Part shown: one piece after another, positions 48,775 to 59,392 of the stretch
Position numbering within the stretch: position 1 is the stretch's first letter
Layout of the letters: each line of letters begins with the position of its first letter
Source of the DNA: Cryptomeria japonica
Lineage: Eukaryota; Streptophyta; Pinopsida; Cupressales; Cupressaceae
NCBI RefSeq assembly: GCF_030272615.1
Contig: NC_081413.1
Span: forward strand, 556,599,136-556,663,135
Length of the DNA stretch: 64,000 nt
Direction of reading: 5' to 3'
Position numbers and translations under genes: made by a program
Notes under the pieces: model-generated
Database searches by the model: none
The model's input: the letters and a program-made list of their open reading frames with translations, nothing else
What the model was told of the DNA's origin: nothing

Positions 48775-49434
48775 CTAAGTTACCGGTTCGGGTTCGGGTT
48801 CGGGTACGGATTCGCGGATTCGGCAAAAAAAATAAATCTTGGGTACGAGTACGGGTGTCCGTACATATATATATATATATATATTTTTTTTAATTTTATA
48901 TATATACCCATATACTATATATATGGTCAATATATACAATCCATACAAAAATAAAATATACAATGTGACTTTCCATACATAAATGATAAATCATAAATCC
49001 ATAATTATTAATTGCCAATGCCAATAAATATTCATATATCGCAAATGTAATCAGTAAACTAATAACTAAAGTCTAATATCATATTCATAATTTGCAAAAA
49101 AGATAATATTCAAGTTTCAAGTCTTTTTTAAAAAGTCATAAAGGGGCGAATTAGAGTTTTATTATTAAAAAACTATTTTAAAAAGTCTTTTTTTATTGTT
49201 TCTTTGACTCGCGGGCCCCGTTTTTGAGAAACCACGGGCCTTGGTTCATGCGGGTCCTCCTGGATTCGACTTGGGTTCCACCCGGGTCCTTCCCAGGTGG
49301 CCGGGTTCCCTGTGGGTCCTGCGTTGGGAACCCGACCACCTGGGAGGAACCTAAGGAGAACCCGGGGAGAACCAGGACCGGGGCAAGAACCAGAACCGGA
49401 ACCCAGGCCAAAAGGGGAAGAACCGGTAACTTAG
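48775..49434. mobile_element. hAT-type non-autonomous element I (660 bp)
   Basis: 15-bp perfect terminal inverted repeats CTAAGTTACCGGTTC with 8-bp duplications CTAATTAT (48767-48774, 49435-49442). Pol sequence reads through once the element and one duplication are removed. The ends carry subterminal GGTTCGGG / CCGGAACC words; the interior is AT-rich with a TA run near 48866. No transposase frame. The 8-bp duplication supports hAT. Confidence 0.92.
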
Positions 49435-49442
49435 CTAATTAT

Positions 49443-49501
49443 GAAAGGGATTTTATCCTCTATACCTTTGGAGGAGAATCCAGCATTTCAGCTGTCCTAA
49501 C
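49443..49501 (+). pseudogene. Gypsy RNase H fragment between the two hAT insertions
   Basis: A 59-bp island of pol: ERDFILYTFGGESSISAVLT, the first strand of the normal Gypsy RNase H. It is bounded left by CTAATTAT and right by GTCCTAAC, the two 8-bp duplications. Confidence 0.85.
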
Positions 49502-49889
49502 CAAAGAAACGGGACTCGGACTCGGCAAGGCCGACTCGGACTCGGACTCGGCACTCGGCGTCAGACTCGGCTGGACTCGGGATAGTGAAAAACTCAAGAA
49601 ATTTAGAGATTTTTAAATATTTAAAACTTGTTTCAGACACCCTTTATTGAATACACCTTAAAGACACAATAACATCATCAAACTCGGCTCATTTGATTAC
49701 ATACACAAGTATACATCAATCACATAAGCATAAACGCAAATTGTAGCTGAAGAAAATAACAAACATAGATATATAAATATTGTCAAATGTATACAATATT
49801 ACAAAACTCATGGAATAAAAAATCCATGTCATCATATGATCATCATCAAATGTTTCATACAAATACCAAAGGTAAATACAACTACAAGT

Positions 49890-50156
49890 CTATGGCTCAG
49901 AGGAGCCTGCACCCTCCGGCCCCGGCCCCGGCCCCCTACGAAGGCATCTAAGGTAGGTCCTGGATGATTCGACTGCCATAGCCGCTCCCCGTGACACCAT
50001 GCCATGCTCACCAACATCAGGAACATCCGTGTCACTATCTGCCTCTGAATCTCCTGTCTGTGCTCGTGCTCTCCGCTCCTCCTCTGCCATGGGTACAGTC
50101 TCAACCTCTATATCTACCTGGTCAATCCAATCAGTGTCAGACTCGGAGGTTAAATT
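49890..50156 (-). pseudogene. hAT transposase C-terminal tail
   Basis: The minus-strand frame NLTSESDTDWIDQVDIEVET followed by MAEEERRARAQ, an acidic DSEADSDTDV stretch and a Gly/Pro/Arg end with stop at 49892-49890. Acidic DWIDQxDxE tails of this kind end plant hAT transposases. The catalytic and dimerisation parts are missing. Judgement rests on this short tail and on the surrounding hAT ends. Confidence 0.5.
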
Positions 50157-50582
50157 TTCTCTACTTCTATCGACGCAGTTTCCCCCATATTTTTTGACGG
50201 GGGTTTGGGGGCAGCGCTCCCTATCGCGATACAGGGCGAGGTCGAGGGGCAGCGCCCCGCGAGGCCAATAAAACTTATTACAAGTCTGAATTAGGGTTTC
50301 TTTGAGAGTCTTCCTTAAGGCCTGGTTTTGCTCTTGTTGCTAATTGGGTCTTGCTTGGTGAGTGAGTATCATTCTTGAAGGTCCAAGCTAGGTCAAGTTG
50401 GTGAGTGATAAAGTCTGGAATGTCATCCTGATCTTCAAATGCCCTGAAATTTGGCTAAGTCTGGAATGTCCTGATCCTGAAATTTGACTAAGTCTGGAAA
50501 ACTGAAGAATCTTCCAAAAACTAGATTTTGCAATATAACTCCTGGAGGCCCGAAACCACTCTCAAACATCCTGACAGTATAT

Positions 50583-50656
50583 ATGGAATATAACTTAAAG
50601 TATAAGAAAGAAGAAAGATATAAGGAAATTTCTTATACTTAAATGTTATATTCCAT
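50583..50656. repeat. Short inverted repeat inside hAT element II
   Basis: Arms ATGGAATATAACTT...TATAAGAAA (50583-50609) and TTTCTTATACTTAAATG...TTCCAT (50629-50656), spaced 19 bp, would fold into a long hairpin. Confidence 0.8.
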
Positions 50657-50934
50657 AAAATAATCCTGACAGAGAGACCAAAATGTCAAATTTCGCCCTT
50701 CCAAAAAAACTTATTACTTTTAAAAAAAACTTTTTAAAATGTTTTTTTTTTGTCATTTTATTAAACCAGCTAGTAGCCGAGTCTGGGGCTCAGGACTCGC
50801 TGAGTCTGGCGATTTTGAGCCAAACTTGCCAACTCGGCGAGTCTGGCGAGTTTACTCCCCAGACTCGGACGAGTCCGAGTCCGAGTCCCTAGGACTCGCC
50901 GAGTCTGGGCGAGTCCCGTTTCTCTGGTCCTAAC

Positions 50935-52566
50935 ACAGCTAAACGATGACAAGTTGGAGCAACCTATTGCTTTCTTTAGTGAGGGGCTAAAGGACTATGA
51001 ACTTAAATATAGCTATGTAGAGAAGCAAGTCCTCACGGTTGTAAGGGCATTAAAAAAATTCAGGCACATGTTGTCCAACAACAGGATCCAACTCTTAGTT
51101 CTGCATGCAAGTGTCAAGGATTTCCTTCTAAACAAGGATATCAGTGAGAAGAGGGCTGGGTGGATAACCAAAGTCATGGAGTATGACATCAACATCAAGA
51201 TCACCAAGCTTGTAAGAGGCAGGGGCCTGTGTGAACAACTTGTCTCATCTTCTGAGACTACTTTAGAGGTCGCCCCTGTGTTACAAGAGGATCAACCAAC
51301 TGACAACAACACTCAATTCAATTGGGTAAGTGACATGACCACCTTCTTAATGGAAGGTAGATACCCCCAAGGTCTGGACCGGACCAAAAGAAGACATTTC
51401 AAGTTGCAGTCCATTCCCTATGTCTTAGTGAATGGCACTCTTTTTCGAAAAGACTCCAATGGAGTCTTACTAAGATGCATCGAGCAAAACCAAGTCAGCA
51501 GATTGTTAGAGGAATTTCATGATGGCTCTTCAGGGGGCCACTTCTCTGCAAGGACTACGACTATCAAAATAATGAGGGCTGGTTATTACTGGCCATTCTT
51601 ATTCAGTGACTCACATAGATGGGTGAAGAATTACAAAAAATGTGCTCTCTTCTCTAGGAAGCAAAGACTAGCTGCCCTACCCCTTCATCCCATCCAAGCA
51701 TATCAACCATTCGCCAAATGGGGTTTAGACTTCATTGGCATGATAAACCCACCTTCTAATACTGGCCATAAGTGGATCTTGGCCGCAACAGATTACTTCA
51801 CTAGGTGGATGGAGGTAGTCGCATTGAGGGATGGCACTGAGGCCTCAGTGTTGGAATTCCTTGAGGGAATTGCGATGAGATTCGGTGTCCCCTCCACCAT
51901 CATATTAGACAAAGCCAGGGCATTTGTTGGAACCCAAATCAGTTCTTGGGCAGTTAAGCATGGTGTATACTTGAAGACATCATCCAACTATTACCCTCAG
52001 AGTAACGGCTTAGTTGAATCTTCCAACAAGAACCCAGGATAATTAAAAGGACAATTGAAGACAATCAGAGGGCATGGCACACTAAGTTGAGGACAGCCTT
52101 ATGGGCTGACGGGATCACACCCAAGAGGGCGATCGGTAACTCCCCTTTCATGCTAGTATATGGGAAGGAAGCAAGACTCCCAACTTCCCTAGAGTTACCC
52201 TCTCTTGAACTAGCACATCAGCTGGAATTAACAGAGAATGATGCCATGACAGTAAGACTAGCTGAGTTGATGGAGCTAGAGGAGGTTAGAAGTCAATCTA
52301 TGCATACACTTAAGACTCATCAAGAGCAGGTTAAGAAGGTTTTTGACAAAAAGGCTACTAATAGGGTCTTCAAAGAGGGAGATCTAGTTCTCAAGTGGGA
52401 TGCAGACAGAGCCAAAGCTGGGCGACGCTCCAAATTTGATGCTATCTGGAGTGGTCCATATGTCATTACTAGCTGCAAGAAGGCCAATGCATTTCATCTC
52501 TCCAAGCTTGATGGCGAAGTTCTTCCAATTCCAGTGAATGGGATTCATCTCAAGCCTTGCTTCTAA
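50935..52566 (+). pseudogene. Gypsy RNase H (remainder) and integrase
   Basis: It resumes with LEQPIAFFSEGLKDYELKYS and YVEKQVLTVVRAL (RNase H connection). The integrase zinc region is HDGSSGGHFSARTT...YKKCALFSRKQ: both His and the last Cys are kept, and the first Cys of CX2C reads Tyr. The core has KWGLDFIGMI (Asp), IILDKARAFVG (Asp) and QSNGLVESSNK (Glu). A frameshift near 52040 is followed by ADGITPKRAIGNSPFMLVYG and a C-terminal GDLVLKWD...GPYVI module, ending at TAA 52564-52566. No chromodomain is seen, which fits Tat/Athila-type Gypsy. Confidence 0.9.
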
Positions 52567-53892
52567 AGAGGGTGTTGATGACTATGTAAATATTAGACTA
52601 GAGGTTGTTTTGTTTTCATAAGTACTTATGCATGCGCCTCATTCTCCTTAAGAGGGTGTATGCTCTAGTTTTCAGTTTTCCTCCAAGTGATGGCACACAT
52701 GTTTGGGCTTCCATGACTCAGTGCCCAATGGATGCTTAAGGCTTCTGGACTTCATGCTTAGCAAGCAAGCATCCCACAGAAATCGCCAAAAATGTTGTCA
52801 TTTTATGACACCCTCGGTCCATCAGTGAGAACCGATCAGAGATATGTTCCATGGACCAGCACTGCCCAGTTGATCAAGGAGAAAAGCAGTGAAATCATGG
52901 TTTGAAGTGTTGTCTTGTCGGAAGTTCCTTGGCCCTCTCTTTCTCTAGCCCGAAACTTCGGAACCTCGAGGTTCCGAGTTTCTTTGCCTTAGCTTCTTTC
53001 TTTCCTGCTCCGGAACTCCAAGTTTCTGAAGTTCCCTTCCTTCCCTTAGCTTTTCTTCTGTTCTCTACCCTAGAACCCCCAGGTTCCGAAGTTCCTAAGT
53101 CTTCTACCTCGGAACTCCGGAACCCCCAGGTTTCGAAGTTCCTTAGTCTTCAACCCCGAAACTCCGGAACCCCCAAGTTCCGAAGTTCCTTGTCCAACTA
53201 CGGAGACCCCGGTCCCTAAAGTTCCCCAACTATGGAAACCTTGGTCTGACCCCGGTCTCCGAAGTTCCCCAAGTTCCTAAGTCTTCTACCCCGGACCTCC
53301 GGAACCCCCAAGTTCCGAAGTTCCTTAGTCTTCAACCCCGGAACCCCCAGGTTCCGAAGTTCCTAAGTCTTCTACCCCGGAACTCCGAGAACTCCGGAAC
53401 CCCCAGGTTCCGAAGTTCCTTGTCCAACTACGGAAACCCCGGTCCCCGAAGTTCCCCAACTACGGAGACCCTGGTCTCCGAAATTCCCCAACTATGGAGA
53501 CCTATTGTGACGTTTTCACATATCGCCCCATTGCAAATGGGGACCCCCTCTTTTTGCTTTTTGTTTTGCCTATTCTTCTCTCTGCTTTTAGGGTTTTAAG
53601 TGAGTGAGTTGTTTGGGCTAAGGCTAAGCCTTAGGGGTTCCTTTTGGATATTTTTTCAAGCTGAGTCCAGTAAAAATTTTGAAAGTTATTAAGCGTCCTC
53701 CCGAAGATTGAGATTATTGAAGTAAGATAAGTCTGTCAGGAAAGTCAGATATGTCTCAGGTTAGGTCTAGTCAGGGTTCTTTTTGGGAAAATTCAAATTT
53801 TGTCTAAGTGTTAGCATTTTGAAGATGAAATTGTATATTCTTGCTTAGGTAAATTTTGATCAAATTTCGGAGGCAAGATGATGCCTGAAACA

Positions 53893-55640
53893 CAAAAAGT
53901 GCTCCCGTCCCTCACTGAAGGACCATGCCACTTTTTCAAGATAACTGATTCCTGGCCTTGAAGATGACCTAACTTTGCCTTGTGAAATGATTGGAGACCT
54001 AAATTTTGAATATTTTAGCCAGAAAGGACAAAAGTGCTCCCGTCCCTCACTGAAGGACCAGAGCACAAATGTTATTTTATGCATATTTGTCACTGACTTT
54101 TCTATTTTGTTTTGTGCAGGGTCTTCCAGAATGATAATTGGACATGACTTGATACTTTTGAAGATTTTGAAGGCACAAAAATGGTGAATTCTGAAGGTTA
54201 AAGGAAAAAGTGCTCCCGTCCCTCACTGAGGGACCAGGGCAAAAAGACTTATTTGAGCCATTCCTGGCCTTGTTTGGTTAAATTGAGACATCAAAGGCAT
54301 GGTGAAGGACGAAATGAACATTATAGAGCATCCAGACTTGATTGAAAACAATGAAATGATGAAGTTTTGGCCTAGAAGGTCAAAAGTGCTCCCGTCCCTC
54401 ACTGAAGGACCAGAGCACTTTTCTTTATATGCACAATTTTAGACCTTTATTGGACATTAACTTCTATTCATAGCATGAAGTAAGATGAAATCTTCCCTAG
54501 CAAAGAAATTTCGAGGTGAAAAGTGAGACAATTTGGCTTAGAATGCAAAAAGTGCTCCCGTCCCTCATTGAAGGACCGTGCCACTTTTTTCAAATTTGCA
54601 CTATCTTTGCAAGGTTAAGGTGATTTTATGATTTGAAGAGGTTAAGGGAAGCATATTTTGTCCATTGAATATAATTTAAGTAGTCTACAAAGGAGTAAAT
54701 CAACCCAAATGACAAAAAGTGCTCCCATCCCTCACTGAAGGTCTATGCCACTTTTTCAAGTTTCTCTTCTTTGTTTGATATTTTATGGCAAAACTTGAGT
54801 TGGATGGGAAAGACGAAAGATGTTTTATGCCTTGGATGCAATTGAGAGATTTAAAGAAGAAAAAAAAGTATGCCAAGGTCAAAAAGTGCTCCCGTCCCTC
54901 ACCAAGAGACCAAGACAAAAGTGCTCCCGTCCCTCACTGAAGGACCATCCCACTTCTCTAAAAATACAAATTTCTTGCAAAGGCAAGGCAAGTTGCGTGA
55001 TTGAAATGAATGAGAGAAGGCAAGATTCATCCATTGAAGATAATTTCGAAGGCTAGCAAAGGACAGATAAGCTTGTAATTGCAAAAGTGCTCCCGTCCCT
55101 CACTGAAGGACCATGCCACTTAATATGTTATCTTCCCTTTCTCACCAATTTTGGACAAACTGAGACCAAGGCGCAAGTTTGAAAAAGTGTTTAAAATGCC
55201 TCGAAGTTGAATTGAGATGCGAGAGTTGCAAATTTTGACGACAACTGGCAAAAGTGCTCCCGTCCCTCACTGAAGGACTGTGCCATGTTTTCCAAATATG
55301 ACCATTTACCTTGCATTTTGAAATGATATTTTTATTACCAGGGCTCAAGATGGTGTGAAATGTGATATTCTACGCCTTGAGGGTAAATTGAAGATTACTA
55401 TGATCAAGAATTCATGCAATGGACTCAAAAGTGCTCCCGTCCCTCACTGAAGGACCGTCCCACTTTTTTTGAAAACAACAAATTCCCTCCGAGATTATGC
55501 TAAGGCAACGTTGTATGAGATGGGAAGAATCTTCTAAAGCATGGTGAACAAAGGTTTGACTTCAAAAATTGAGAATCCTAGCCTAAAAATGAAAAAGTGC
55601 TCCCGTCCCTCTCCAAGGGACCAGAGCGCTTAACATGTGC
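53893..55640 (+). repeat. E1 hairpin-motif array with regular spacing
   Basis: Twelve copies of GTGCTCCCGTCCCTCACTGA followed by AGGACC, starting at 53899, 54034, 54210, 54386, 54552, 54719, 54886, 54921, 55087, 55254, 55431 and 55597. Steps are 135, 176, 176, 166, 167, 167, 35, 166, 167, 177 and 166. Many copies are framed by AAAAAGTG on the left and CACTTTTT on the right, and GTCC pairs with GGAC inside, so each can form a two-step hairpin. Sequence between copies is weakly similar, as in an old tandem array, while the 26-bp core is almost unchanged. Confidence 0.9.
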
Positions 55641-57048
55641 ATTCTTTATTTTGCAATATCCCAACGTTGATATCCTCCAAATCACATGAAATGCCAAATT
55701 TGCCAACTTCGAGATTTTTGCAAAAGGAAAATTAATTAAATTGGCATTTAATAAAAAGTGCATAGCATTTAATAATTAATTTTAAGCCTTAGAAAATCGA
55801 TTTTTTTATTATTATTAAGGCATTTAAAATTAATTTTTTATTAAATAAAATTAAAAGATGGAGCGCTTGGAGGTTTATTTTTATTCATTTTATCAAGTCG
55901 GCCTCTTCTTTTTTCTTTTTTTTTTTTTTAATTTTATTTATTTTTAGGCTTCTTTGCTAGGTCGGCCTCATGGTTGAAGAAGGTGAGCGCTCTATAAGAG
56001 AGGAGTGTTGTGGACAAATGTAAATCATTCATTCATTGTTTTAAAATGCGAATTGGAGGAGCAAATTGGAGAGGCGAATTTCTTGCTAGATTGGAGGATA
56101 ATTTCCAGATTTTTGAAGGTATTTGAAGGCGAATTTCCAGATCTTGAAGAGGCTAGTGGAGTTTATTCTTTTCCAAGCTAGAGGAGGCGCAATTTGTTCA
56201 AGAGACGGCTTTGATCTACACTTTGCCTAGCGAAATCTTTTTTTTTTTTACATCATTTCTTAGAGTTTAAAACTCAAGAGGAGGTATGAAGAATTTTTTT
56301 TTTTTTTTTGAAGATCTTATTCAAGACTTATTGTGATCCCATTGCAATTTGTAAAATCTAAGTCTTGAAAATCCAATTTCCATTCATGATTAATTTGAAA
56401 ATGTGTAATTCTTGATTTATCATGGCTTTTTTCAAATTAATATCTTAAGTTTTACCTTTGAAAGGTCTTAAATTTCATGCTTTGAGGTTTGATGCTCAAA
56501 AGACTAACTTTAATATTTTGTGTAGGCATCAAATGGAGATCCCGGAGTTGGAAAATCAAGCCAGATCAAGGACGGTTTCCTCCAAGACGATCAAGCAAGG
56601 ACAAGGGCGACCTCCTCCAGTCTAGCATCGACAAGGATGGCTTTCTTTGATCAAACATCATCAGGATAAGGGCGACCTCTTCCAATCAAGCGTTCCAAGG
56701 CGAGGTACATCATCATCCTGCAAATCAAGGACACAAGAAGTCAAAGCAAAGGGTTCGTTGAAGAAGCAGATAGTTCCAGAAGAATTAATTAAGGCTAACT
56801 TCTCAACGTTAACCAAACTGAGTATCAACCAAGTGTCAAATGAGGTGGCATCCTAGTCATCACTTCTCCAGTCAGTGTGGTCCACCTCAGCATGTCCAGA
56901 TTCAATGTACCTAACTCATGGAAGGTGGCACAAACTTCGATGTACCTACCCCGACTATTCATTGGTGGAATTTTCCAGAGAGGACATGTGTCCAAGCAAT
57001 ACAATTTTATCATTGGTCAAGCATTAAATGTTATGTAATGGTTGTAAC

Positions 57049-57162
57049 AAACCCTAATTAGGGTTTTTATTATTGAATCCTGGCCATTGATCTCAAATTG
57101 ATCTTAGCCATCGAATTGTATTGTGGGCACTATATAAGCCCTGGCATTTCATTTTGTAAAGG
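57049..57162 (+). promoter_or_regulatory. E1 core promoter and upstream palindrome
   Basis: Palindrome AAACCCTAATTAGGGTTT (57049-57066), TATATAA (57131-57137), GTAAAGG (57156-57162), 25 bp from TATA start to the G. It mirrors E2 exactly in order and near-exactly in spacing. Confidence 0.6.
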
Positions 57163-59392
57163 CAGTTAGAGAGTTGGAAGCAGTTAGAAAGGAGTTAGTG
57201 AATAGAGAGTAGTTAGCTAGTTGATAGAATAGCAATTAGAGTAGAGTAGAGAGAGAAGGCAAAGATTGTTGCCAAGATGTTGTTGTAAGAGACTTGTAAA
57301 ACTTCATTGAAGAAATGGTGAAATTTATGGGTCGATTCGACAATTTGCATGGTCTTTATACTTCTCATATTTGATTTCATGTTATTAGATGAATGGAAGA
57401 AATGTGCTTGATTGATGGTGAAATTCGTATATCCATACTACTAGCAATTTGTTGATTGCAGACTTGCTTTGCGTAGTCAACTGGAATCGTTTAGCTTAAG
57501 CCTAACTTCAATTATCGCTTCTTCATTGATATGCATCAGCGTGATGGTGTCTATGCCTGTAGTGATGATGTGAACATCATAAAGCTTTCCTTCGAAGATC
57601 GCACTAGCCTTGTGGAGATGGTCCTGTGATGTCAAAACAAGACTTAGTTAGAATTTCATCAAAGATCATTCATTGCTCCTACATTCTTAGTATTAGGATT
57701 AGATTCTTTCCTCACCCTCATCTTTTTTCCATTTTTTCAAATCTAAGCTAGTGAAAATCATGTGTTCCAGCAATATTCAAAGCAAATCAGAAGTTCAGTC
57801 ATCAAGTGTAAGTCCCCTTGTGATTCCAGCAAATCACATCATACCACTGGAGCTTATCCACACGTAGAGATCCTACAACGAAGAACCTTGGAGTCATCCT
57901 GATTGATCCTTTTTCGCGATATCTTCAGCAATCAGAGGCTTTACTCAAGAGAGGATAAGATACCTTTAGGTATTTTATTCTGTGTTTGATAGTGTACAAA
58001 ATACACGTCAACAAGACCCCGGTCCCCGAAGTTCCCCAACTACGGAGACCCCGGTCTCCGTATTTCCCCAAGTTCCTAAGTCTTCTACCCCGGACCCCCC
58101 GGAACCCCCAGGTTCCGGAGTTCCTTAGTCTTCAACCCCGGAATCCCCAAGTTCTGAAGTTCCTAAGTCTTCAACCCCAGAACTCCGGAACCCCCAGGTT
58201 CCGAAGTTCCTTGTCCAACTACGGAGACCCCGGTCCCGAAAGTTCCCCAAGTTCCTAAGTCTTCTACCCTGGAACTCCGGAACCCCCAGGTTCCGAAGTT
58301 CCTTAGTCTTTAAACCCAGAACTCCGGAACCCCCAGGTTCCGAAGTTCCTTGTCCAACTACGGAGACCTCGGTCCCCGAAGTTCCCCGACTACGGAGACC
58401 CCGGTCCCCGAAGTTCCCCAACTACGGTGACCCCGGTCTCCGAAGTTTTCCAAACTACTTCTGACTTGCAACACTTCGGACGACGTGATCGACACTCAAA
58501 GCTTTAAATGCTCCGATAGCTTTGGTGACTTATGCACGTTTTTTGTGGAGCCACAGGGGGTGCATTTAATGTTTTTGGCAGGATTTCCATCAAGGGAGTT
58601 ACGGGCCCATGCTTGGTGACCTATGTCATGCCTGACTTTGGAAGGTTAATCAATCCACCTCCTCAGGATTGCCCTTGTGGGTATGGCTAGGTTGCTTGCA
58701 TGTACAAGTCAAGTGCATGCACTTCCCTGCACCTCCAGACTGACATGCAGGGATCATGATCACCATTGTAACCCATTTTTTCTTATGCTCTCCTCTTCTC
58801 TTGAAGACTTGTAATCTTTGCATTTCTGCAACTGTAAGATTGGTTTTCGGCCTTATGATTAATTGAAGAACACTATTCTTGCCTTCTTTCAACCTATATA
58901 TGTTGTGTATGCTTTCTTACCTTCATCATAGGTGTATGTTGTGGCTCTTTCTCTTCATATATGCTGTGTTAACTGGTTTTCTGAGTGTGACTTGTGGGAA
59001 TCCTTTTCCCCTCTTGGCATTCAGTGGATTCTAACCTTCATCTATGCATTGGGGTTACTCATATAACTGAAAGTTGTGCATCTTCAGGGTGTTTCGGTTA
59101 ATTACTTGTGTCATTTTGGTAGGGAGAGGAACAATCTCTTCTTGGTGCATCACCTCCCTTTGTTTCAAGCAATTTCTCTCTTTTCTTTTCCTCTGCAAGT
59201 TGTGAGGGTAGGCTTAGGAATTAGCTTTTAAGTGTTGAGTTGGTTCAACACCTGCACCTAGATAGAGAAGGAAGCCAGCCTTCTCCGGAGATTCAACCCC
59301 TTGCGCAAGGTCCCACACTTCGGGGTTGTTTCCATGTTTCACAAGGTTGCTGAGTTGATAGCTCAGCAAGGGTGCAAGCTTTTGTGATAACA

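Larger units (their letters stand above)
49502..50926 (-). mobile_element. hAT-type element II (1425 bp), deletion derivative
   Basis: Ends CAAAGAAACGGGACTCG and the complement of CAGAGAAACGGGACTCG, with 8-bp duplications GTCCTAAC (49494-49501, 50927-50934). Dense CGAGTC/GACTCGG words fill both subterminal zones (49511-49580, 50775-50915). It keeps only the last transposase piece (49890-50156), so it is a deletion derivative. Related ends occur at 34877-35727 and 59780-59864. Confidence 0.92.
53503..58013 (+). mobile_element. E1: 4.5-kb solo LTR
   Basis: Reads TATTGTGACGTTTTCAC...AATACACGTCAACA with a perfect 5-bp duplication AGACC (53498-53502, 58014-58018). The homologous E2 starts TGTTGTGACG, so the first dinucleotide TA is probably TG with one G-to-A change. 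It has a single promoter, no primer site, no internal direct repeat and no coding domain, so I call it a solo LTR of a large (possibly non-autonomous) Gypsy-like family. Regions: array 53893-55640, TTAATTAA-type AT-rich zone 55730-55860, oligo-T runs near 55910, 56230 and 56300, promoter near 57131, then U5 to the end. Confidence 0.85.
36777..59392 (+). mobile_element. Tat-like Gypsy LTR retrotransposon carrying four nested insertions
   Basis: LTRs begin TGTTGTCA (36777 and 52793) and end GATAACA (44188 and 59392). The flanks are GGTAC (36772-36776) and GTTAC (59393-59397), a 5-bp duplication with one change. Insertions inside it: Copia at 38971-44104, hAT-type at 48775-49434 and 49502-50926, and solo LTR E1 at 53503-58013. 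Internal order is gag, protease, extra RNase H, RT, RNase H, integrase. About 14 differences over some 330 bp of LTR compared by eye (near 4 percent) make it older than the Copia inside it. All frames carry stops or shifts. Confidence 0.9.
52793..59392 (+). repeat. Gypsy 3' LTR, split by E1
   Basis: The LTR is 52793-53502 plus 58014-59392, about 2.1 kb after removing E1 and one AGACC. It keeps the Copia empty site (59309-59313). Relative to the 5' LTR it lacks about 58 bp at 58783, including TATATAA and GTAAAGG; TTTTCT borders the lost piece on both sides in the 5' copy. Array copy numbers also differ. 52567-52792 is the 3' non-coding end of the internal region; only a weak A-rich polypurine candidate precedes the LTR. 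Confidence 0.9.

Noticed and set aside
53503-58013. E1 as a cut-and-paste DNA transposon
   Set aside because: 5-bp duplication, TG/CA-type ends by comparison with E2, an LTR-type promoter, and no terminal inverted repeats beyond the LTR dinucleotides.
58650-58892. 80-codon minus-strand frame in the Gypsy 3' LTR
   Set aside because: Lies wholly in U3/R of the LTR, antisense to its promoter, and is interrupted in the 5' copy.
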